A stretch of DNA of 64,000 bases. Source: Calliopsis andreniformis. Its lineage: Eukaryota; Arthropoda; Insecta; Hymenoptera; Andrenidae. The translations under genes and the position numbers were made by a program. The notes beneath the pieces were generated by a model. The model saw only the letters and a list, made by a program, of their open reading frames with translations, did not search any database and was not told where the DNA came from. The stretch's first letter is position 1; every line of letters starts with the position of its first letter. Shown one piece after another: positions 1 to 11,900 of the stretch. The stretch spans positions 29,300,001-29,364,000 of the forward strand of contig NC_135064.1 of assembly GCF_051401765.1 (NCBI RefSeq), written 5' to 3'.

Positions 1-351
1 AATTTACGAGTATGGTATGCGTTTATGCTCATCCATTTCTCTCTAACTCATTGTCAGAGAAACGCGCGGCCACGCTTCAACGATACACGAAACGGTATTC
101 ATTTTTCGATTAAAATCGCGTCTTATAATATGTTACTATGACTCGAAAAACCTCGGTCTCAGTCTGGCGATTGAATAGCTAAACAATACAATTATTTCTA
201 ATGATAACTGATCGACATAAGTTATATTATGAGTACGATATAAAACATTTCATTGAAATATTCATTCAAATTTATATTGTTGCCACCTATTTTCATTGCC
301 CTCTATTAGAATTTTCATGAAAATTATTACAATTACGATAGCTTTTTTTAT

Positions 352-597
352 TTATTTTCGGTCTTTTATCGTATCAGAAGAGAATTTAGTCGATGGTTGA
401 TGGTTGAGGATAGCTTTTAACCACTTTAAATGCTCAAATGTTGATTTCCAGTTTGTTTTTATCTCACTATCTACCGGTAATTTTATTACAAACTCTTCGT
501 ATAAACGTTTATATCTATTATTTTTTTCTATGAACATGCTGTTGTTGTTTTCTATTAAAAATGAATAATTTTTTTTAATTATATTGTCCTCCGAATA
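352..597 (-). CDS. Terminal coding exon of an unidentified minus-strand gene (partial)
   Basis: Read on the minus strand, an excellent splice acceptor (a pyrimidine-rich tract ending in TGACAG, complement of 598-620) opens an uninterrupted 81-codon frame that starts with YSEDN and ends DTIKDRK before a TAA at 352-354. Overlapping AATAAA poly(A) signals sit on the stop codon (about 347-356 on the complement), so this looks like the last exon and 3' end of a gene. The tail is charged and lysine-rich, with a segment containing two tryptophans (TNWKSTFEHLKWLKAIL) that could form a helix. I do not recognise the family and found no upstream exon that I could join in phase, so the rest of the gene is either beyond a long intron or not visible to me. 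A chance open frame in AT-rich DNA is the alternative. Confidence 0.38.
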   Translation of the reverse strand, partial: YSEDNIIKKNYSFLIENNNSMFIEKNNRYKRLYEEFVIKLPVDSEIKTNWKSTFEHLKWLKAILNHQPSTKFSSDTIKDRK

Positions 598-3500
598 CTG
601 TCAGGATAGGAAGGAGGAGCAATACAAACGCAAATGGTGTCTCGTATGTGTAAATTGTTGAGAGATATTTGAAAGGTTCAACGAGTGCGATACGATATCC
701 TATGCATACCAGTGAAGAAAATAAAGAAACTCTTTCGATGCGATAGCCCACGCCGAGAAAATGTTTCGAGGCATCGTCGGACCAACTATTACCAACGAAA
801 CGGACAAACTTCGAATCCCTCGATGCCGATTGTTACAAGCTTATAAACTGTCCGGTCGAGGATCGAATGTTCCACCGACAAACGTTCTTCTAGGGTTTCT
901 TCGAGCTTCGTGCAGAACATAGAAACGATGAAACTACAAGCAACCTGGTCCCCGTTAACGTTACCTCACCCTTACGACGGGCCATTTGTTGCCCACCTGC
1001 TGAGAAAAGCTTTGCCCATTCTACGAAAGTACACTCCGTTATCGCCCTCTCCCGTCTTTCTTTCTCGCGATTCAGTCCTGCATGCGCTCCTTCTGACTTA
1101 CACGGCTCTAAATAAAGTAGACCGATGTCGATAATAAGAACTTCACGCTTTCGACTTCCTTATCATTCTTTCTATGTACAAGATCCGATACTCTTGTCCG
1201 CTGACAAATTAGTAACAGCAACACGTGCTTCAGTTCCCAAATGGCTCTTTTCAATTACCTACGTTTCAACTGAAAAAATGTCGCAACGTAGATTTCCAGA
1301 TGTAGATATAGATAGATTCATTTATACGTGTACTATTAAGAAATTCATTTGATCTTTGAACGCCTTCTGTGAAGGTACACGAGACACGTCTCTCGTTTAA
1401 CAATGGCAAAGAGTAGAGGAACGAACGTTTGTTAGTGGAATAGTGGAAAAGTTCAAGTACTGAGAAGCCTAAAAATTCGTTCGATTCGAGGGGACAAGTT
1501 GCATGAAGCGACAGGTTCGGAAAGATTTTGGGTGGGAAACGCGTTGCGATCAATCAAGCGTCATTCAACGACCATGATGAAATAACATACCACGAACAGG
1601 AGTTTTCTACCGGCAACCAAGGCCCGTTACATGCATCGACGATTTGGTTAACTGAATGGCTATTCAATGACTTTTAACGAACAATCGTACAAAGGGAAAA
1701 ACGTAAATTCCCTAAAGCAAGCAGCAGCTCTCCTTTGGTTTGTCGCTTTCGCATCGAGACAAATCAATAGTGTAATTAAGGCAGGATCATTCCCAATCAA
1801 TTTATTTGCAGTTTTATCTTTTTCAACAAACACTCGCTTTCTTTCTCTGTACACGAATTATTGGCAACGTACGTCGCGATATTTCTGGAAAAATCAATTA
1901 ACCAAAATAACAAATCTTACACGCATCTCATTGATGCATGTGAAATTTATAAAAAAATTCATTTGATTAATAGTGAGCAGGCTTTATCGAAATTCGTATA
2001 TCGTTCCTCGATATTTAAAATGTGAAAACCGCGCTAACATAATTTTCTCTATAAACTGACAAACATCATGTGCAAGCATGTGTATCAACCGTCGTCGTTC
2101 GGTCGAAAACCATTAACGATATTACTGATTGTTACCACCTTTTCAACTGAATTACGTTGACACGGTCAACGCACAGCGATAGGTATATACTTTTAAGAAA
2201 TGTGGAGGGAAACGAAATGCTCGAGAAAAAACGAAAAGAAAGAAAGATAACTGAATAGCAACGTTCCGAAATGCAAGGAGGTTAAAAGATGCGTTCACGG
2301 TAGGATAATATGAGGGATTTTCGCGGCCGAGATGTGGATAAAATGGGAGAAGAGGACTGAAAATAATGTTCCAAGGCAGAGTAGAATAGGTGTGGCACAC
2401 TCGGTGGTTCTTCTTCATTTTTTCCTCCAAACACTGGCCGGAAGTATACGTGTGTGTATACTGCGAAGGTATATTCTTACGAGCATGAAAAGAGCTAGCA
2501 AAGAAATAAGGGAAAAAGCTTGCTCGATTTAGCTGCAACTTTCGCAGCGCTCGAATTCATGTGAAAATTAGGTCCTATTAGAAACGCCGTTCATTAAAAG
2601 TAAACAATAACGTATTGCATAGCTAATGAGTGGATTATTATTGATGGTTGATTGTGGCTGAAATCGATACAACCATTGGAGTTTTAAACAGAACTGAAAA
2701 AGCGTACCTTGCGAGACCACTCGGGTAATGAGAATTTAATTAACGTTGCAATCGTTTCCCAACTTGCGACATGTTCTTAGTTCTCGGTGACGTTTCGCTT
2801 CGAAACTTTGGTGCTTACAATCTTGCAATAACTTTAGAATATCGTGCGAAACTTACACTTACGAAGTATGTCATTTTTATGCAAATTTCGTGGCATAATT
2901 TATTAGTCCCTTATAAAAGGTTATCACAGTGCAATGTTTCGTATTATGCAACGAACAAGGTTGTTAATTATTAATGCGTGCATCGTAAGGCTGCTATAAC
3001 TGTCATGATACATCTTTTTAAGCTGTTATGTAGAATTTGATTGATGTAAAAGGGGGAAGAAGTAGGTAGTAAAACTACGTTTCAATAAACTCGTCTCGCA
3101 AATCTTGACATACTTACTCTCGGGTTCCTTTGCTTTGTGCCTTCGAGTACTTGGCTCTTCAAGTACCTGCATACTAGCACGAATGAAAGTGTGTATAAAA
3201 TTCTTTCACTGAAAGCACAGCTACTCAGATTTTGATAGGTTACGCAAGAATAAACGAGAGGTTTCATGTTAGCCTGGCGAGACGGTAACAAAGCGATATC
3301 ACGGCCGACTCTATAATTATAGGACATTATTCTTATTATCTTCGGTTGCCGCTTGCCGCTTGCCGCTTGCCGCTTGCCGCTTGCCGCTTGCCGCTTGCCG
3401 CACCGAACGCAAATTAAGCCGTAGGAGTCTGAAGTAAAATACAAGTCTCCCGTGAAATATGTTGTTCCTGCACACTTTTTCTATATTTATTAATTATTTC

Positions 3501-5229
3501 TGCTTTGATCGATTCCATGCGCGTGCTATAAGTTCATCGTTCCTCATTTATCCCTAAAAAAGCCGATAAACAGCGTTTACATAATCCGTGAAAAAACAAT
3601 TGCGAATAATTTTAGTACTTTTTCCAGATTGCTTTATCAAAGTGGGGCAACCACTTTAATGCTTAAACAAAACATATCTTTTGTTTTCCACTACCTACAT
3701 AATGTATACTTAGAAGTATGTACATACAGTAACGTTACATGTTGCCGACTGAGAAGCCACCATAAATATAAAATACATGCAAACTACAGCGAAAGCAGGC
3801 AGACTCAAATGACAGGGCCGAGTAAAACTTTGCAGTTTAAGAGACGAGTACCGTATTGAAATTCCTAAAATACTGCACCCACCTTATCACGGTGGACTTG
3901 CTTCGATGTACACGGAGAGGCGCGCAAGCTCGTTTCGACGCAAACATTTCCTTACCTTCCCACCGATTTTATCGACTTTATCTTTTAACGTCAGATGGTT
4001 TTCAGCTCCCATTCCAATTATAAGGCAGGACGACAGAAAATAGACGATGGTCTCGATATTTCTAAAGAAGAAGATGGATTGATAGGGATCTCAAATGAAA
4101 TCCGTTTAGTTCAAGTTGAAATTGATGCTTCCGAATTCATAGATTGAGCCAGTGTAATTATAACGGAACAACGTGAAAAACATTCACATCGCTTCTAATT
4201 TTCATGGTAATTGCCACTATTCCCAATATCATTTCGTTGGAGCAGTGGGTTACGGAGAAATTACGAAGATTAGTCGAGGATGGGAAGGAGGTCAAAAGTC
4301 AAGATGGAAACAATCAGAGAGAACCGAAATGATATCCCGTTTTCGCGTAAAGTTGCAAGGAAGTTTGAAGGAAGCGAATGTCGCGTTCACTTTGACAATT
4401 TGCTCTTTATACCCTTCGGATCTCGATGTAATCCAAGGGGTTGGTGAGCGTTTGACCACGCGCTCGTCTAACCACTCGCCATTAGCTCGAGTGGGCTCGC
4501 GACAAACTTCGATCGTTACCGGCGGTTTGTTTTCGCGCACGACGTCCCTTCCTCTCTGGCATTCCTTATTATATCAGAGTTTCGAGATTTCAGTTCGCTC
4601 TCATTACGGATTCAACGCGAATCGCTATGCCACTTATGTCCAATACCTTTCCCTTCTACATCGCAGACCTTTCCAAAAGTAATCCAATTATCTCGCAATA
4701 ATTACTCCTGAACCAGATACGACTATGCGTATTTTTTATCCCTCTTCCATGCCCTGCTTTATCATACATTTCAAACAAAACACAAAAACCAATCACTGAT
4801 GTCTCCATACAAAACTGTCCTATTATGGTAACGATTTTCAATATATACGAATATAAAACCAGCTATCGATGCTGGCTATGTTAGACAGCGAGCTAATCTT
4901 TGCTTCTGTTTATTATTAGTACAGACGCACCCGTTCAATACATAACTACCTAAAACTACCTAAATCAAAATAAAACCTTGATTATACGCGTATTACTCAA
5001 TGGCTTACAGGTATTTTATGTTACACGCACTTTGCCTTGAAATATACCTACATATAATTGCGTTATCAAGTTGAAACAATTATTATTAACGACAGCATTA
5101 GACAGTTCATGAGCAGATAACTCCTTTAAACTGTCATTCGAATATTTCTTTGACAACATTGAACCTCCGTGAGTCATTTTGTAAAAAGACAAACCGTCAA
5201 TGATAACACTGTAAATAGATAACATGGGT
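598..5229. other. Stretch without a supported gene
   Basis: About 4.6 kb with no reading frame that shows both plausible protein composition and matching splice signals. The longest open frame (4173-4682, plus strand) has no domain, signal peptide or splice context and looks random. The (TTGCCGC)n minisatellite at 3346-3401 lies here. Part of the stretch could be intron of the minus-strand gene that ends at 352. Confidence 0.6.
3346..3401. repeat. Minisatellite (TTGCCGC)8
   Basis: Eight perfect head-to-tail copies of a 7-base unit, strikingly GC-rich against its AT-rich surroundings. The same unit occurs three times at 46630-46650. Confidence 0.97.
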
Positions 5230-5239
5230 TATATAAAAG
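5230..5239 (+). promoter_or_regulatory. TATA box of the small secreted-peptide gene
   Basis: TATATAAAAG lies about 80 bases before the start codon at 5316. An initiator-like TCAGT follows at 5268-5272. The spacing from TATA to this initiator is slightly long (about 38-40 bases), so the exact transcription start is uncertain. Confidence 0.55.
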
Positions 5240-5315
5240 CGGTGTAAACTTTTTATCGTTGCAAAAGTCAGTGTATTACTTGTTCAAAGTAACAGCAAGC
5301 GAAATATAAAGGATA

Positions 5316-5959
5316 ATGAAGCAAAACAATATAATCTTCGTTTTATTTTTTACCTTCGTGTGCTTCTTAATGGTAAGACTTATAATGTACTGAATTCATT
5401 CGTTAAATTAAAATATAAGCAAAGAAAACATTATGTAACCATTCGAGAAATATTTAACTTATAATATGTATACTATATTTTGACAATTTTCTTGATCCTA
5501 TTTGTAGTACTTTTCAACGATATACTTTTTTCGAATCTATATGGTGTATGATCATGTTTATGTATTTTATCTTTTTCACTTGCTTCTGATGCTGTTAAAA
5601 ACCACGTTACGATTCAATGGAATAGTTAACAAACGTTGAAGTGGCCGCGGCTTCCACGTCACTCTCGTCACTGTCGCCACTGCCTTCACTGTCGTCACTG
5701 TCGTCAGTCCTTCCAACATCAAATTACGGCGAAGTATGAACAATAAATGAATAATTTTTTATACACCGTTCTATAAGAATATTTAAACTCTTATCTGATA
5801 TATAATATTAACATTACTGATATGGTATATTTTCAGTTATTTAATGAGATGGTACCAATTATAGAGTCTCTCATGAAGAATCCGATGAATGCCCATCATT
5901 TTATTGAAATTGTGATAAAAGTTCTCCAATTACTTCTATCCTCTGGAATGTTAGGATAA
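5316..5959 (+). CDS. Predicted small secreted peptide, three exons, 95 residues
   Basis: Three exons join in phase 0: 5316-5372, 5626-5733 and 5837-5959. Exon 1 encodes a classic signal peptide, MKQNNIIFVLFFTFVCFLM, and ends at a consensus donor (ATG|GTAAGA). Exon 2 encodes a serine/leucine-rich stretch built from imperfect 9-base repeats (variants of TCACTGTCG), ending NYGE before GTATGA. Exon 3 follows a TTTCAG acceptor and encodes a 40-residue tail (LFNEMVPIIESLMKN... LLLSSGMLG) that looks like an amphipathic helix, then TAA. There are no cysteines in the mature part. I do not recognise a family; the architecture (signal, low-complexity spacer, short helical tail) resembles insect venom, antimicrobial or secretory-gland peptides, which is inference only. 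The weakest point is the exon 2 acceptor (AATAG, poor pyrimidine tract); an exon 1-exon 3 form would also stay in frame. Confidence 0.55.
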
Positions 5960-8900
5960 ATATGGAAATCTTGATTGTATATACATACATATATCTATAG
6001 AATATACATTTTAAAGGGATGGCATAACGTGATTTGTTTGTGCAGATCGTATGTCAATCTTTGTTTGAACTATTAAAAACCTATACTAATTTATGTACCC
6101 AGCTGACACAATTTCTAGAGAAAAATTTCTGTGTAGACTCGCAACTCGGGTAAAGTTGGACAGTCTTTTCAATGATAAATTTCGAAAGTTGTTTATGTAG
6201 AAGAAAAATCACATCGACATGAACGTTATTTACTGTTTTTTTTTGTTTTTTTTTTGTTTTAATAATAATTATTACGTTTCGAAGATTATATCTATGTGCA
6301 TAGATATTTGTTGAACGATGTATTCAACGATTTTGACGAAATTCAATATACGATATCGATTTTGAACATAGACTGTAGATGTAAGAATGAAATTTCATAA
6401 AAATTCGTTGACAATACTTGTAGACAGTAACATATGTGTAGAACCAATATGGAAAAATAGTGAAAGAAAGGAAAAAAGAACGTGGTAACGTTCTCGAAAA
6501 ATGTAGTAAAAAGTAAATTACCGGACGAACGAATCGTAAAGGAATGTCGCATAATTGGTATAAGAATTCAGCATTACAGCAAATATAAGAGAAAAAAAAT
6601 AAAAAATGAATGGTTTTGTTTTTCGTAGCAGTTATATCTATAATCTGAATTAACAGTAAAATAAAAATTCGTACGATATGCTAGTGAATTGTCCGGATAC
6701 CGCATATGTGCCGCATACACATGTGACACACGTATAAAACATACAGGTGTGAAAGGTGCATACGAACAAAGACGGGGAAGGTAGTTGAACGTGATGTCTG
6801 CTATTCGTCGGCTGCTCTTTTGTATTCAGTAGTTGGTATTCAGTGGCCAGTCGATGGCTGCTCTGTTTGGCCAGGATTTTGACGTTGATGACGAAGGATG
6901 ATAGATGCGTTCTGCATCCATTACGAAAAGTTGGAGCGCGGAGATCGAGAGACAGAACATTATGCGACTGCTGATGCCGTTTGCCGCTAGCCGTTTCGTG
7001 AAACCTCTACACTAAAGATACATCGTTTCACTCTTTTCTTTCCGTCTGAAAATTATACAGTAGATGTTTCTAAACATTCCCACCGCTTTTCTGCCAGTAA
7101 CACTCTCAAGTGCGATACATTTGTTCGCCTTCCAAACGGAACAATCGTTCGATTAGCATTCCACCGATAAAGTTACAATAGTGATGTGCTATGCACACAG
7201 CTGCTTCGATAAAACAGAAGTTTACGTAATGGAAAGGAGGATTACGTTTCTCTGCTTTTGTATAAAAAACGTGTTTAACATTTACTTGCTAAATAAATGA
7301 GGTGGAGAAAATGAGGAAATTATCAAGGTTATTACGTTTTAAAGAATACACCTAAAATAGAGGAGAATTGTGGTTAACTGGGGAGACATTCTACTACCGG
7401 TCATATTAGTCGAATCGGTTGAACAGCTAATAATTTCAACATTCTTGAGTCTTCGCTTCTTTTACATGGACTATATAAATACAGAGTCTCTTTTTAAAAT
7501 TTCCGACAACGGTTGTTGAACGGTCTGTGTATACTTACGATTCCTTTATTTCCTTACTTTGTTTGATATTTTCTGCAAGAGAGATCTCTTTCCGACCAAA
7601 AAATCATTCTTAAAGACTTGATCTGAAACTTCCTCTCGTCGATCGACGCAAATAACAAAGCCGTCTTGTGATACATCAATATCTAAAGTTCTAAATGAAC
7701 AAGTTTAATGGAGTCGTCGATAGCGGAAGTTGGTGCGTATTAAAGGTGAACGAAAGAGACGAGTTCGAGAGGCGGAACTGTTTGAAAGTAAGTTCGCGTG
7801 TCAGCTCGAAAGACTCGAAGAAAGAGCCACTCAAAGTGTCTAAGCAGCTTTAACATTTCTTGACAAGACGAAGTAACGTGTATTTGACGCATTAGTCATG
7901 CATCGCCTATCGATTCTACGTATAATGTATTACCTCTCGGAAGCGATGCGGGCCAACCATAGAATTTAAGTAGAAGACGTTATTGACGTTCACCGTTTTC
8001 CCACGTGAACGCATTTGCATTTCTTAACGTATCTCGATTTTGAACATTCGCAAAGTTCCATTCTTGTGGTGAAAAATACCGGTAGAAGCATCGAATACTG
8101 AAATAAATTTACACGGTGAAGTCTATACTACGAAATCGCGTGCATATTACTTCTTAAACATCCTGTAGACAGCAACTCGAGCTGCGTTCCTTCTAATTGT
8201 CGCAATTCATATTCATAAACCGGAATCAGAAATGGCGAAGTAAGGTAGGCAACGATGAATCCGCATATATCGGAAGCGATGAAATAACACCACCTTACGA
8301 TGAATACGCAAAACGAACAGGAAAGGGCGATAATTTCAAGATGAAAGGGGGGAAAAAGGACAGTGCGTTATTACGTGTCTACACTATCTAGTCACTGGTA
8401 AATATGAATGGCTTTAATATTCCGTAAGCACGAAGGCGCCACTTTTTAAAGTTCATGCATACCTCGGACGTGACCAGAAAATATTACAAAGCCCTACGAA
8501 AGCCCGGCGAAAGAAAGTAGAGGTAGATGGTAGATAAGAAGGTTCGCGTCGACTCTTTCCACGTCGATCTTTCGCATTTTCCTCCTCATTCTCTTTCTAA
8601 TTCCTGGCTTTTACTAGAAAACATTGAAAATACAAATCAATTTCTTTTTACATGGTAAGTACAGTGAATTCTTAATAAACTGTTATAGTTGATATCTTTA
8701 CATTATTACTGAATACATATTTTCTTCCTGCAAAGTATGCTCCAAGGTTACAAAAAGAAAGAAAATATTTGTTGGCTCTATTAAAAGAATGTAATTTTAT
8801 AGCAGTTATGACAGAAAAGAGGAAACACTGTCGGGTGTTTCGTTACGTTTTGTTACGTGTTGCGTGGTTTTTCTATACAGTTGTTCATTTGTTAGAAGGA

Positions 8901-11900
8901 ATGATGCAGATGTGGCATTAAAGAGGGCCGATAAGTATAAATCGGATAATTCGAAGTCTGTGCATATCCAGCTTCAGCTGCAAAACTATGCAAATCCGTT
9001 CGAACAGAGTGGAGTCTCTGTCCAAGATGACCAGCGCACGCGGCAACAACGAGATTTTTCAGCGTTCCGAGGAAATTGCGCAAGGATAACGATCTCAAAA
9101 TTAAATTCTCCATCGGGCCGCAGGTTATACGGATAATGAGTTCCGCAGTATGCCAAACTTTACTTAATAAAAGAACTGTTCTTACCACCGCCGCGCCGAG
9201 AAAAGTGCAAAGAATAGCGCATACTACCCACCTGCCAGCATTCTTTTTTCTTTATGTATTAAACTCGAGCACGCGATTACACGATACACTTTCGACGAAC
9301 TCCCTGACCCAAAGTCTGCTTCTTTATTAACTGGCCTGCTCAAGGTTTTCATCTCACGCTGCCGTTTTTCTTCCTCCCGCTTTATAGAATTCCAGCATTC
9401 TCTAGAAACAGTACTCGTCGCACGCAACAATCTTTCAAGCGAGTCAACGTTTCGTCAATCACTTCGAGTAATGTTGCGACAATACTGATGCGTCGTGCAA
9501 AAACATTCGTTGAATAGACATTTTACCCTCCTCAAGCTCCTTACACTCGTTTCTTTAATATATCGCGCGATTAGCGAATGAATAAAGTGAAGCAAAAAGT
9601 AGGCCATTTATCAAGTAGATAAGAGTATTCGCTTAGTTTCGTGACGGCCCACTGCAATTGGCAAATTTTCTGCGAAGGTTACAGAAGGGGAAAAACGAGT
9701 TTCAACGATTCGTTTCTAGACTGATTAGTAAATATTTCATTGGAAAGAAAATAAGGAAAAACGACGTAGCGCGGAAGACGAATCATTCCGGCTGTAGACC
9801 GTCCACGTGTATTTATACATTTAATAGGAACCTGACCGACGCGACACGACTCGCGCCTTAATTTAAAGCAATTTACATTTCACATGGTTGCAGTAGCGAG
9901 GCCAGCTTAGCGCCGTCATTTATCTTGGTTGAATTTCATTTCAGCCTGGCCAAGTAAAGTGGCACTCATTCTTACGGACATTGCCGGACCTTAGAGTACT
10001 TTCCGGGAATAGATGAGAATAATTGCGTTGTTCGCTCGCTGTTCAACCACTACTTCTTTTATTTATTTTAATATTTACACGTAGTCGAACGACCTCGGTA
10101 TCCTCTGCGATTTCCATCGTTATATATAATTCATGTACAAAATGCGAAAAAAATTAATAAGTCAAACGTTATCTCATCGGCATGAAACAGATACATGGAG
10201 ACAAAACGGAAAGAAGACAAACTTAGCGTGAACTACGTATGTACGTACTTGAATCAATTTAAGGACGAATCCATGAAATTGGAAAATAACAGATTCTTAT
10301 CGTTTATTTTTCAAACCGGCGAAGGCTGCGTGCTAAAGTTAACGAATCAGAATGAAAAGCAGCAGCGACATTCGAATGCAAACGGCGAACCGCGCCAGAC
10401 ACTCGGTGTATTTCATCGGAACACCGAGACAACGTTTCATTAACATTTTCATCGCACTCTAAAAGTTTAGAATTCTTAGAAAATTACGGATTACAAATTT
10501 TCATTAAAAACTTCCAACACTGATTTGCATAAATACACGCTGTTGTCTGGCAAGCCACACGCCACTAAACTTTCCTCGCATCTCTTCGATCTCTGCCTTG
10601 TTTCTCAGCTCTGAAGGCACCTATTTATATGATTCTGCGAATAAAATCTCCAACATGATAAGTTGTGTTACTTTTTCGAAAAATAAACTGTTAAAAAATA
10701 CTGGAAAATTCAGCATAAGAAGGAAAATAAGTAATAAAAACTAAGTACTGGAAGACTACCATTCATAAATAAGAGTAATGATGTCATTCATCGAAAAATG
10801 GATTCGACGTGGAGCTAACTCGAGTCCTTGCTTTTAAAATACACTTTGAAGATTGTATTCCTTACTCCAGCTATAAAACTGGGTTCCTCCCGTCACTGTC
10901 TATTCAAATAAATTGCTGACCCACGAGAACCCTTCTGTAGTTTTCTCATCGTAGGTACATGCAAATCAACCGCATAATAATGTTGCTGAACGCAGGAAAT
11001 ACAGAAACTGAGGAGAATTAGTTGCGAGTAAAGACGAAATCTCCTTTCGACTCGTTTACAATGTCAATTTCCATAAAGAACGAATATTTCTTTCACTGCA
11101 GCGAATAATGCGATCGACAGTTTATGTACACAATGTCGAGGAAGAATTCAGTAGCCTGGTACTTTCACCATTGAAAGTTTGTTCTTTTTCACGGATCATA
11201 TCATCCGATTCGAGCCTAGCTAGTAACCAGCAGCGACTATGCCTACGAGAGGGTGACTCTTTGATTTATTAAAGTCCACAGATCCTCCTGGTTCGTATCT
11301 TATCCACTTATCGAGCTGTCCCTGTCCCCGAACGATCTGTTTAACGTGAGCATAAAAGCTTCCTCCTACTTTCTCTGTTTCAACGGCAAGTAATTTCGAA
11401 GGGATTTCACCGTCTGTTCGCACCACTGCGTCCGAGAGGGATCGAATCACCCGGCCGAACTGTCCTCGCGATCTTGCTTTTCGATTTATCTATGATCCAG
11501 CCCCTCTCGAGTTTCCGTTATCACGTTACGCTCTTCTCGAACACAGATCGTTACACAGAAACGTTTTTTTTTTGATATTTATCCTTCGTTATACTCTAAG
11601 AATCTTTGAATTTTGCAGCAATCGTATGGATTGCTATAGATATCTACATAGAAGTAAATCCTTATAAATTATAAGCACATTCTAAAAATACGTTTCTGGA
11701 GTGCAGTCACTGTAAATGAACTTTCTAGTTTCCATGCATCTTGCCATAAGCTAATGTTATTTACGAACAACGTATGAGAAATGACTAATCACGTTACAAC
11801 AAATTTATAAATTTTTGTCTAAAAACTGGTACCTATGGATGTTTTCTAAACGATATAACGTCATAAAAATGCCATCACCTTTCGAGACGAGCGAAAAATT

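Noticed and set aside
3082..3444. Minus-strand frame with a repeated GKRQAAS peptide
   Set aside because: The peptide repeat is the translation of the (TTGCCGC)n minisatellite; the 7-base unit would not keep its frame if copy number varied, and there is no start or splice support.
4173..4682. Longest single open frame outside the known genes (169 codons, plus strand)
   Set aside because: No domain, signal peptide or splice context, and composition typical of a chance frame in a locally GC-richer patch.
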